A stretch of DNA of 5,556 nt, from assembly GCA_013002105.1 (NCBI GenBank), contig JABDKS010000209.1, positions 1 to 5,556 of the forward strand, given 5' to 3'. This DNA is from Pirellulaceae bacterium. GTDB lineage: Bacteria; Planctomycetota; Planctomycetia; Pirellulales; Pirellulaceae. A program made the position numbers and the translations under genes. Each line of letters starts with the position of its first letter. Within the stretch, counting starts at the first letter, position 1. The notes beneath the pieces are model-generated. The model was not told where the DNA came from and made no database searches. It saw nothing but the letters and a program-made list of their open reading frames with translations. Positions 1-5,556 of the stretch are shown piece after piece.

Positions 1-601
1 CCAAGAAGGCAGTCACCTAAGCTCGGAAATAGAAACACGCGCCGGGCGATTTGTCAAAGTCGCGTCCCTCTCGTCGCAACTCGGCTCCTTATTCAGGTGG
101 TACGGCGCGCGACGTTGCAAATCGGCGCGACACGAGCCATTCATTCTGGTTCCTGTTGTGATGATGCGAGTGGTCCATGGGCACCGCATCGCAGGAGTCC
201 CAAAGTGTGCTGGTGTTGGCGGCGAATTGGCTGGTTGGTCTGCGTGATCCTGTCCAGCAGATCACTCGGTGACACCCCAACGACCATCGATCAACCCACT
301 GCACCCTGAGAAAACTGGCATTTGTCTGGCGCGGTCGACGCCAGGCCTGCGATTCTGATCGCGACGATCACGGTGGAGGTCGCCTTTCTGGCGGCATTCG
401 GACGGATGATGCGGACCGGTTAACTGCCCGTCATCAACGTTGCTTGAGTGGCACGCCGAGATTCTGGTGGGGAGCGATTATTCCTTCGATGGAACAACGA
501 AATCGATACGCAGATGCAACCGTCTCGCACCTAACAGATCGTGTGCTTCGATTTCGGCACGTCATCTGCACTGGTGTGTTCTACCTATCTATCCCATCAG
601 T
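1..601. other. Left flank without a convincing gene
   Basis: No reading frame here looks like a complete gene. The longer open frames (about 89-309 on either strand) give Arg-, Cys- and Trp-rich translations typical of non-coding shadows. In frame 3 the first bases read KKAVT followed by TAA at 18-20, which could be the last codons of a gene entering from the left, but this is too short to call. Two short stretches look more protein-like: an ATG-led frame at 177-272 (31 codons) and a stop-to-stop frame at 310-423 that ends in a hydrophobic run (AILIATITVEVAFLAAFG). A short hairpin, CTGGCG/CGCCAG, lies at 326-344. No promoter for the gene at 602 could be identified with confidence. Confidence 0.5.
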
Positions 602-1192
602 ATGGACAACCTCATGAACACTGAAAATCTACCGATCTACCTTGCCGACCATTCAGCCATGATGACATTGGAGTTGGAACTGGTTGGTCGAAGCCTGAAA
701 TCGAATCAAACCTCCAGTGATGACTTCGTCCGAGACTTTGGCGAATTTCTTCCCAAGCTCGCCGACGATATCAAAAACCAACAAGCGGTCATCAGTAGCT
801 TGCTGGACGAAGTCGGGTCCGGAACGAATCCGATCAAAGAACTGGGTGCATGGCTGTTCGAAAAGGTGGGCGGAATCAAGGCCGACGCACGATTCCCCGG
901 CTACGAAGATCTGAACCGGCTTAATGCGTTGGAGCGACTGATCCTCGGCGCCAAAAGCCGCTCAGCAATGTGGACTGCTCTGACTGCCGGAGAACATGGG
1001 CAACAGCTAAACGCAACCCAACATCGCGACAAAACCGAGCAGCACTTGAATCAGTTGCGTGAATTGCACGAAACCGCCGCAGCCAAAGCGTTCGGTTCCG
1101 ATTCAGAGGACTGCAGCACTCCGTCGGGATGTTGTGGAAGCCAGTCGACCAAGTTGAGTGCCAATCCTTCAACAAGCACCGCCGGCGACTGA
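602..1192 (+). CDS. Uncharacterised helical protein, ferritin-like fold suspected, with Cys-containing C-terminal tail
   Basis: The function is unknown. The 196-residue translation is strongly helical: a first helix around residues 10-32 (YLADHSAMMTLELELVGRSL), a second around 40-70, an amphipathic segment containing KELGAWLFEKVGGIK near 79-93, a third around 101-128 (DLNRLNALERLILGAKSR) and a fourth around 137-164. This order, with an AW..EK.G..K segment before a LE.L.LG helix, resembles from memory a widespread family of hypothetical 160-180 residue bacterial proteins with a four-helix, ferritin-like layout. No clear di-iron ExxH pair is visible. The tail (about 165-196) is disordered and Ser/Thr-rich, and holds CSTPSGCCG (Cys171, 177, 178), which might bind metal. 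The frame is open back to 440, but that extension (residues before MDNLMNTENL) is Arg/Cys/Trp-rich and looks non-coding. ATG 614, four codons further in with a weak GGA upstream, is an equally possible start. The gene lies 136 bases before a copper-storage protein on the same strand. Confidence 0.75.
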   Translation: MDNLMNTENLPIYLADHSAMMTLELELVGRSLKSNQTSSDDFVRDFGEFLPKLADDIKNQQAVISSLLDEVGSGTNPIKELGAWLFEKVGGIKADARFPGYEDLNRLNALERLILGAKSRSAMWTALTAGEHGQQLNATQHRDKTEQHLNQLRELHETAAAKAFGSDSEDCSTPSGCCGSQSTKLSANPSTSTAGD

Positions 1193-1271
1193 GACACGCC
1201 CGCTGTTTGCTCGGTTTGCGAAAAGAGGAGTCACCGGAACGCGACTTGCGTCCCATTGCATATCACCGTCA

Positions 1272-1289
1272 GTCGCTCTGACGAGCGAT
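1272..1289 (+). promoter_or_regulatory. Small dyad upstream of the copper-storage gene
   Basis: TCGCTC-tgac-GAGCGA (1273-1288) is a perfect 6-bp inverted repeat with a 4-base spacer. An outer G-T pair extends it as a wobble in RNA. It sits about 40 bases before the start codon of the Cys-rich gene. It could be a repressor operator or a leader hairpin, but it is short enough to arise by chance, and no -10/-35 pair could be assigned around it. Confidence 0.2.
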
Positions 1290-1318
1290 CAGTTTATGAC
1301 ACCGTCCACCAAACGATC

Positions 1319-1322
1319 GGAG
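1319..1322 (+). promoter_or_regulatory. Ribosome binding site (GGAG) fixing the start at 1329
   Basis: GGAG lies 6 bases before ATG 1329. This spacing favours that ATG over the in-frame ATG at 1296 and over the longer open frame running back to 1158. It is the clearest Shine-Dalgarno in the window. Confidence 0.6.
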
Positions 1323-1328
1323 TTTGAT

Positions 1329-1652
1329 ATGAGTCAATTCAAGAACTGTATCCAAGCGTGTCAAGAATGCGTCGTTGCCTGCACCGAATGCCTTGAAGCG
1401 ATGGGTGGCAAGCAAAGCAACAATGCCTGCCCGAGTTGCTGTGCCCAGTGCATCGAAATTTGCGAAACATGTATCAAAGCAATGGCCCGCGACAGCAAGT
1501 TCGCCAGCCAAATTTGTCGCCTGTGCGCAGAAATTTGCGAGTGGTGCGCCGAGCAGTGCGGCGAGCACGACCATGATCACTGTAAGCAATGTGCACAAGC
1601 ATGCCGCAACTGCGCCAAAGAATGTGAGAGCATGAGCAGCACGGCCGCTTAG
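1329..1652 (+). CDS. Cys-rich four-helix-bundle copper-storage protein (Csp/DUF326 type)
   Basis: The product is 107 residues with 21 cysteines, spaced mostly as CxxC and CxxxC along four predicted helices: Cys7-21 in helix 1, Cys34-48 in helix 2, Cys63-77 in helix 3 and Cys85-99 in helix 4. That is the signature of the four-helix-bundle copper-binding (DUF326, Csp) family. Characterised members point their cysteines into the bundle core and store many Cu(I) ions, protecting the cell or supplying copper enzymes. No signal peptide or Tat motif is present, so it should be cytosolic, like Csp3. An EHDHDH run at residues 79-84, between helices 3 and 4, adds possible metal ligands near one end of the bundle. 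GGAG at 1319-1322 supports ATG 1329. Starting at ATG 1296 would add 11 residues (MTPSTKRSEFD) of no family character. A strong terminator follows 22 bases after the stop. The family is assigned with confidence; the metal content of this copy is inferred. Confidence 0.93.
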   Translation: MSQFKNCIQACQECVVACTECLEAMGGKQSNNACPSCCAQCIEICETCIKAMARDSKFASQICRLCAEICEWCAEQCGEHDHDHCKQCAQACRNCAKECESMSSTAA

Positions 1653-1674
1653 GCCTTCTGTCAAACAGGCCTTT

Positions 1675-1712
1675 GCCTCCCTGGCACCCGATGCCAGCGG
1701 AGGCTTTTTTTT
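1675..1712 (+). terminator. Intrinsic terminator after the copper-storage gene
   Basis: GCCTCC (1675-1680) pairs with GGAGGC (1699-1704). C1681 pairs with G1697, leaving one bulged C at 1698, and TGGCA (1682-1686) pairs with TGCCA (1692-1696) across a 5-base loop. Eight T residues follow directly (1705-1712). This is a textbook rho-independent terminator and ends transcription of the gene stopping at 1652. Confidence 0.92.
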
Positions 1713-1885
1713 AGGGCAAAGCAAACTGCCGGGTAGAGTTCATGGATCACGGACCTTACGTCCGCGGAAACGATAGTAAAACAAAACGCCTACGACGGTG
1801 ATATCGTTTGCAAATTCTTGATCATCGATGAAGCGATGCGAACCGCCCGAACGGCTCGACGAATAAAAATCCGCACGACCAAACG

Positions 1886-1919
1886 AAAAAAAGCCGTGCA
1901 TATTATACGCACGGCTTTT
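1886..1919 (-). terminator. Intrinsic terminator for the Fe-S carrier gene
   Basis: An 11-bp stem (1889-1899 with 1909-1919, core GCCGTGC/GCACGGC) closes a 9-base loop. Read on the minus strand the hairpin is followed by a run of seven T residues (complement of A 1886-1892), about 65 bases past the stop of the gene at 1985. On the plus strand only four T residues follow the stem, so it may act weakly in that direction too. Together with the terminator at 1675-1712 it insulates two converging genes; the 173 bases between them show no gene. Confidence 0.85.
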
Positions 1920-1984
1920 CGACTTGTATCGTTCGGACATGCATCGAATTCGTTTCTGAATCCAACAGCATGCCGACAACGTAA

Positions 1985-2317
1985 CTAGGCTTGGAACGAG
2001 CTACCGCAACCGCAGGTTTTGACCGCGTTGGGATTCTCGAACGTGAAGCCTTGTTTTTCCAGGCTCTCGTGCCAATCGATTGTGGTGCCGTCCAAGTAGA
2101 GCGCGCTCTTTTTGTCGACGACGACTGGGACGCCATGACATTCGTACTTGCTGTCGACTTTGTCGTCAAAGTTCGTATCGAAATTGAGCGTGTAATTAAA
2201 CCCGCTACATCCACCGCCGGCGACACCGATGCGAAGCACCATGTCGTCGTCGAAATTGTGTTCTTTTTGGAATCGCCGAACTTCTTCTGCGGCTCGTTCT
2301 GTCAGCTTGACTGCCAT
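1985..2317 (-). CDS. A-type iron-sulfur cluster carrier/assembly protein (HesB/IscA family)
   Basis: The 110-residue protein carries the whole HesB/IscA signature. It has the N-terminal [12 protein letters not shown] helix, the GGCSGF loop (Cys37), the [18 protein letters not shown] strand region and the C-terminal [14 protein letters not shown] motif (Cys102 and Cys104). In this family the three conserved cysteines coordinate iron or a [2Fe-2S]/[4Fe-4S] cluster that is passed to apo-enzymes in the cytosol. The length is normal and all three ligands are present. Cys60 is an extra cysteine outside the usual set. The ATG at 2317 gives the standard family N-terminus; only a weak, distant AGGG lies upstream. 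No suf or isc partner is visible in the window and the gene appears to be a single transcription unit ending at 1886-1919. Whether it is closer to IscA, SufA or ErpA cannot be decided by eye, so no symbol is given. Confidence 0.95.
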   Translation of the reverse strand: MAVKLTERAAEEVRRFQKEHNFDDDMVLRIGVAGGGCSGFNYTLNFDTNFDDKVDSKYECHGVPVVVDKKSALYLDGTTIDWHESLEKQGFTFENPNAVKTCGCGSSFQA

Positions 2318-3013
2318 TGTCGATCAACCCTTTTTGGTGGGCCCTGTGGTGGGTGCGTCTAAAATCAAGTTTATGGGGAACGGACGCCTATCGAATGCTT
2401 TGGCAGCTATTGAGTCTGTCGTAGCAGGTCGACCATTCCGTCACACATAGTATTCACCAGGATCCCATGACGGCAAGACTCAACTAGCCCCTCCCTGGTG
2501 GCAACATTCACTTTTCGCCATGTTTCACGGCATTTACCGGTGATGGATTCATTCACAAAACTCTATTTCCCAGCCCCACTTGGGCGGCTTTCCAGCAAGA
2601 GTGTGCGACGGGACCAGAACGTCACGCCCATGGACGATGTGACCAACGTGGAACCCAAGCCGATCAATTGGGAAACCATTGGCAGTGGATCTTAGCCCTG
2701 ATAGTTCGCACCCTGTTTTCTCACGGTACCCGCACGATGCCCATCGGCGACCCAGGATGCCGCATTGTCGCCGATCGTCATCATGCGGATCCGCTCCGGG
2801 AATTTCGCCAATCAGCTACCATCCGGTCCGTTATCGCCACCGTTCGCTATTGGACCCCGACGATCCCTGGCGACCGGGCACCGGCGAGTCGGTTTCGCGG
2901 TGGGGATTGGGGCGTTATTCACCGGGCGTGCGTTCAAACCCCATCAAGCGTAAAACATGGGGGTGCTCATCGGGCCATCGTCGTTCCTACACTCCTCCAG
3001 CAAATCACAAAAC
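2318..3013. other. Long intergenic region between divergent transcription units
   Basis: This gap must hold the promoters for both the minus-strand Fe-S carrier and the plus-strand rhomboid/MATE unit, but no convincing -35/-10 pair was found. Open frames across 2498-3066 overlap one another and are Arg/Ser/Pro/His-rich, with no recognisable domain. Locally protein-like scraps occur at 2630-2695 and around 2783-2953. An imperfect inverted repeat occupies 2406-2488. A short dyad, CCCCAT/ATGGGG (2939-2944 and 2957-2962, 12-base loop), lies about 50 bases before the rhomboid start. Confidence 0.5.
2406..2488. repeat. Imperfect inverted repeat in the intergenic region
   Basis: The left arm GCTA-TTGAGTCT-G (2406-2418) and following TCGT (to 2422) pair with the right arm from A2470 to C2488 (ACGGCAAGACTCAACTAGC). 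The right arm has two extra bases (C2484 and A2475) and there is one G-T pair. About 17 positions pair around a loop of roughly 47 bases. The loop holds a second palindrome, GGTCGACC (2427-2434). It could be a structured leader for an unseen transcript, a decayed mobile-element end or a regulatory dyad. Confidence 0.4.
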
Positions 3014-4057
3014 ATGCGCCGCATCGGCTCACTCAGCAACGGAGCTCACGCCAATCGTTTTTGTGACTACTTGGTCACGCTCTCGATTGATGCGGTCGCA
3101 GAGAACGCTTCGACCGAGGGTGATTCCGCCGCCGGCGACTCCCAATGGGACATCTGGATTCGTGATGAAGCGGATGTCGGTCAAGCGCGCAGCGAATTTG
3201 CCGCTTTCCAGAAATCGCCTGACGACGTCAAGTATCAAGTGACCGATGCGGCCGACAAGATCCGCGACGACCTTGTCGCCAAACAGCAGCGGCGCATCAA
3301 ACAGCAACGGATCGAATCCAAAGCGATGGCGTCGCGGAGCGGTGGCGGTGCCTTTGGAGGGTCCTTTGGCGGCGTCGGGATGAAACAACAGAATATTCCG
3401 ATCACGATTGCCATCATCGCCCTGTCGATCATCTGCAGCTTTGCCTCCAATTTTGGTCGTCCTCGACCGTCGCGAACAGCCGGGCAATTGTCGCTGGAGG
3501 AAAAAACCTATTCGGCGCTCTCCTTCGTCAGTTGGCGGGACTATGTCCAATCAGGATCCGATCCTTTTGCATCGATCAAAAAGGGTGAGGCGTGGCGGTT
3601 TATCACACCGATGTTTTTGCATGGTTCGACGATGCATCTTGCGTTCAACATGATGGGCGTCTTTTTTCTGGGAACTGCGATCGAACGACTGCAAGGATCG
3701 CTCTTCTTTGGCGTGCTGGTGTTCGCAACGCACTTTGTCGGGATGGCAGTGCAAGTCTTGCTGCCGGGTGCCGAGTCGCTACCTGAAATTTTGCAGGGCC
3801 TCGCCGGATCCCCCTTTGCGATTGGTGCTTCTGGCGCAGTTTACGGCCTATTCGGCTACGTTTGGGTGCGTCCAAGTCTCGATCCGTTCTATCCCATCCG
3901 AATGGTGCCGATGAACGTCGCGGTGATGATCGGCTGGTTGGTGCTGTGCATTTTTGCCGTTGACCACATCGCCAACGGCGCTCACATCGGTGGTCTGATC
4001 GCTGGGATGATCGCCGCGGTGATTACGGTGACCGTGATTAAGTCGGGCAAAGCGTGA
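3014..4057 (+). CDS. GlpG-like rhomboid intramembrane serine protease
   Basis: Rhomboids cut transmembrane segments of other proteins inside the membrane. The 347-residue protein has the GlpG plan. Residues 1-80 form the small soluble rhomboid N-terminal domain (RIGSLSNGAHANRFCDYL..., then DIWIRDEADVGQARSEFAAF). A basic, Gln-rich linker (88-104) and a Gly-rich stretch (109-122) follow. Six membrane helices lie at about 127-146, 205-224, 228-250, 267-288, 301-318 and 322-342. The catalytic GASG motif places Ser273 in the fourth helix, and His324 (AHIGG) in the sixth completes the dyad. The first loop carries the WR motif (GEAWRFITPMF), and the H203/H208/N212 pattern matches the oxyanion-side HxxxxHxxxN of E. 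coli GlpG (His145, His150, Asn154). ATG 3014 is chosen because it begins exactly where the GlpG N-terminal homology begins; the in-frame ATG at 2957 would add 19 residues of no family character. No good ribosome binding site is seen. Its stop overlaps the start of the MATE gene. Confidence 0.93.
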   Translation: MRRIGSLSNGAHANRFCDYLVTLSIDAVAENASTEGDSAAGDSQWDIWIRDEADVGQARSEFAAFQKSPDDVKYQVTDAADKIRDDLVAKQQRRIKQQRIESKAMASRSGGGAFGGSFGGVGMKQQNIPITIAIIALSIICSFASNFGRPRPSRTAGQLSLEEKTYSALSFVSWRDYVQSGSDPFASIKKGEAWRFITPMFLHGSTMHLAFNMMGVFFLGTAIERLQGSLFFGVLVFATHFVGMAVQVLLPGAESLPEILQGLAGSPFAIGASGAVYGLFGYVWVRPSLDPFYPIRMVPMNVAVMIGWLVLCIFAVDHIANGAHIGGLIAGMIAAVITVTVIKSGKA

Positions 4058-5469
4058 CCGACGAGCATTCGGACATGCCATCGGCGGATCAACGCAATCG
4101 AGAACACGCGGATGGCGATGAATTCTCATTTCTATCGGCGATCAAAGACGTGGTGCGTATCGCTTTGCCGCTGATGATCAGCGCCGGCACGTTCTCAGTG
4201 GTTCTTTTTGTCGATCGGACGCTGCTGTTGTGGCATGACGGCGAATCGATGAGTGCATCGATGGCGGCGGGGAATATCTTTTGGGTCATCGTGTGCTTGC
4301 CCGTCGGCATTGTCTCGATGACCGGCGCGATCATCGGGCAGCACATCGGGGCCGGCGAGAGCGAAAAGGTTGGACGATTGCTGTGGCAAGCGGTTTGGCT
4401 GTCACTGATGTTCACACCGCTGTTCATTGGTGTCGCGTGGGTCGCCGAATCGATTTTTGTCGCCACTGGACAAACAAGTGACCTAGTTCCGTTGGAGGCC
4501 ACGTATTTGCGTTACCTGATGTTTGCCGCCGTAGGCGTGGTCATCGAAACCGCGCTGAGTGGTTTTTTTAGCGGCATCGAGCGAACACGTGTGGTGATGT
4601 GGGTTTCACTCGCCTCGGGCGTGATCAATTTCCTGTTGGATTGGGTCCTTATTTTCGGCTTCGGACCGGTCCCGAGTATGGGAATCGTGGGTGCAGCGAT
4701 CGGAACCGCGATTGCCTTTTGGTTCAAAGCCATTTGCTTTGCATGCTTGATTCTTGGCCGTGGCTACGAACGCAAGTATCGCATCCGAGCAGGCATTGGA
4801 TTTCACGGCCCGGTCTTTCGCAACTTGTTGTTCTTTGGCCTACCGACCGGATTGATGTATGTCTCCGAAGCCGGCGGGTTTGCCGCGATCGTCCTGCGGA
4901 TCGGTCGACTCGGCGACATTCCGCTGCGAGCGACCACGATGGCCATCAATTTCAACACGATCGCGTTCATTCCGCTTGTGGGAGTTTCGATCGCGGCATC
5001 GGTATTGACCGGAAAGCATCTGCTGGAGAGCGGACCGGCGCGTGCAACTCGCAGTGCCATTGCGGCGCTGCTGTTCGCGTTGGCGTACACCAGCATCTGG
5101 ATGGCCATCTATTTGCTGCTGCCCGAGCAATTGATGCGACTGTATTCGCTGCAGGCGCAAGACGCAGAGTCGATGGGGGCCATTTCGATCGCCGTAGGGC
5201 TATTGAAATTCGTCGCGATTTTTCTGCTATTGGATACCATTCAGATCACGCTCGCCGGCGCGCTACGCGGCGCCGGAGACACGTGGTTTGTGCTCTTTAC
5301 CGGTATGACCGCCTCCCTGATTGCCTTCGGTATCGGCATCATCATGGAACCGGCCGACGGGGCACTCCACTGGTGGTGGTGGATCATCGCGTTTTGGATT
5401 GGCCTGCTCGCACTGGCAATGAGCGGCCGATTCATTCAAGGCGGTTGGCAGACAAAGCGAATGGTCTAG
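4054..5469 (+). CDS. MATE-family efflux transporter (Na+ or H+ coupled exporter)
   Basis: MATE proteins export organic cations, drugs or metabolites in exchange for Na+ or H+. The 471-residue product has the usual length and about 12 hydrophobic segments in two homologous halves. Family landmarks are visible: FVDRTLLLW (52-60) in helix 1, the NIFWVIVCLPVGIVSMTGA helix leading to QHIGAGE (96-102), FFSGIERTR (171-179), GIVGAAIGTAIAFW (210-223), the start of the second half at FFGLPTGLMYVSEAG (260-274), NFNTIAFIPLVG (299-310) and ALRGAGDTW (403-411). An unusual HWWWWIIAFW run (439-448) begins the last helix. The GTG start lies in a GTGA overlap with the rhomboid stop, giving a 4-base overlap and probable translational coupling. 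ATG 4075 is an alternative start that would shorten the polar N-terminus by 7 residues. The polar, charged first 23 residues are not a signal peptide. The substrate cannot be told from sequence; a lipid or polysaccharide flippase of the wider MOP superfamily is a less likely alternative. Confidence 0.92.
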   Translation: MTDEHSDMPSADQRNREHADGDEFSFLSAIKDVVRIALPLMISAGTFSVVLFVDRTLLLWHDGESMSASMAAGNIFWVIVCLPVGIVSMTGAIIGQHIGAGESEKVGRLLWQAVWLSLMFTPLFIGVAWVAESIFVATGQTSDLVPLEATYLRYLMFAAVGVVIETALSGFFSGIERTRVVMWVSLASGVINFLLDWVLIFGFGPVPSMGIVGAAIGTAIAFWFKAICFACLILGRGYERKYRIRAGIGFHGPVFRNLLFFGLPTGLMYVSEAGGFAAIVLRIGRLGDIPLRATTMAINFNTIAFIPLVGVSIAASVLTGKHLLESGPARATRSAIAALLFALAYTSIWMAIYLLLPEQLMRLYSLQAQDAESMGAISIAVGLLKFVAIFLLLDTIQITLAGALRGAGDTWFVLFTGMTASLIAFGIGIIMEPADGALHWWWWIIAFWIGLLALAMSGRFIQGGWQTKRMV

Positions 5470-5491
5470 AGAGCAATTTTAGTTTTCTCGT

Positions 5492-5539
5492 AGGCCAGGA
5501 CCTGTCCTGGCACAGCTGTGCCAGGACAGGTCCTGGCCT
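5492..5539. repeat. Perfect 48-bp palindrome, REP-like
   Basis: The 24-base left arm begins AGGCCAGGACCTGTCCTGGC, and the right arm is its exact reverse complement, with the centre between 5515 and 5516 (CACAG|CTGTG) and no spacer. Each arm contains its own 7-bp dyad, CCAGGAC-CT-GTCCTGG on the left and CCAGGAC-AG-GTCCTGG on the right. The element can therefore fold as one long hairpin or as two short ones. It starts 22 bases after the MATE stop. No T-run follows on either strand, so it is not a standard intrinsic terminator, although it could block 3' exonucleases or help end transcription. TGGCAC recurs inside it (5508-5513) and just beyond it (5543-5548). A repeated extragenic palindrome family is the best guess. 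Confidence 0.85.
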
Positions 5540-5556
5540 GAATGGCACTTAATCGG

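Noticed and set aside
440..601. Upstream extension of the helical-protein gene to 440
   Set aside because: The added residues are Arg/Cys/Trp-rich and look non-coding; the helical domain begins right after the ATGs at 602 and 614.
1158..1328. Upstream extension of the Cys-rich gene to 1158
   Set aside because: It would overlap the preceding gene, and the GGAG at 1319-1322 sits correctly for ATG 1329.
1681..1697. CTGGCA/TGCCAG in the terminator stem resembling the centre of the 48-bp palindrome
   Set aside because: Only six bases per arm are shared and the loops differ, so no common origin can be claimed.
1740..1979. Minus-strand 79-codon frame between the convergent genes
   Set aside because: It contains the terminator hairpin of the Fe-S carrier gene and has no recognisable protein character.
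1181..3140. GCCGGCGAC recurring near 1181, 2217 and 3132
   Set aside because: Three copies of a GC-rich 9-mer lie inside unrelated genes in different frames and strands, with no shared flanks beyond a few bases; chance and codon preference suffice.
2679..3242. Plus-strand 187-codon frame overlapping the rhomboid start
   Set aside because: Arg/Ser/Pro/His-rich, no domain, and its last 230 bases lie in the coding part of the rhomboid gene in another frame.
5492..5539. The palindrome read as an intrinsic terminator
   Set aside because: No T-run follows the hairpin on either strand; only a terminator-like or RNA-stabilising role remains possible.
4599..5552. A 317-codon open frame on the plus strand
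   Set aside because: It is the +2 shadow of the MATE gene; the translation is Arg/His/Cys-rich without any domain, whereas the MATE frame has clear membrane helices and family motifs.

Overview
The window looks like bacterial chromosome from a planctomycete, probably close to Rhodopirellula. This rests on moderate GC, generous intergenic gaps, mostly weak Shine-Dalgarno signals and the style of the proteins. It is an inference from memory of such genomes, not a database match. Five protein genes are well supported. No RNA gene, insertion sequence or CRISPR array was seen.

Layout. Positions 1-601 hold no convincing gene. A small, mostly helical protein of an uncharacterised, ferritin-like-looking family follows at 602-1192, with an unusual cysteine-containing tail. 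Next on the same strand, after 136 bases, is a short protein with 21 cysteines (1329-1652), a cytosolic copper-storage (Csp/DUF326) type four-helix bundle. It ends in a strong intrinsic terminator (1675-1712). The next gene converges on it: an A-type iron-sulfur carrier (HesB/IscA family, 2317 down to 1985, minus strand) with its own terminator at 1886-1919. A gap of about 700 bases (2318-3013) contains an imperfect inverted repeat and a few coding-like scraps but no clear gene.

The right half is a two-gene plus-strand unit. The first gene is a GlpG-like rhomboid intramembrane serine protease (3014-4057) with its soluble N-terminal domain and complete Ser/His dyad. The second is a MATE-family multidrug/cation exporter (4054-5469). 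Its GTG start overlaps the rhomboid stop codon in a GTGA junction, which suggests translational coupling. Twenty-two bases after the MATE stop is a perfect 48-bp palindrome (5492-5539) built from four copies of one 7-mer, probably a REP-like mobile or structural repeat.

How the genes fit together. The left pair (helical protein plus copper-storage protein) could be a small metal-handling module. The neighbouring Fe-S carrier belongs to a process that copper stress damages, but it is transcribed separately, so any link is conjecture. The rhomboid/MATE pair is probably co-expressed in the inner membrane; no shared substrate can be read from the sequence. The most unusual items are the 48-bp palindrome and the metal-protein pair.
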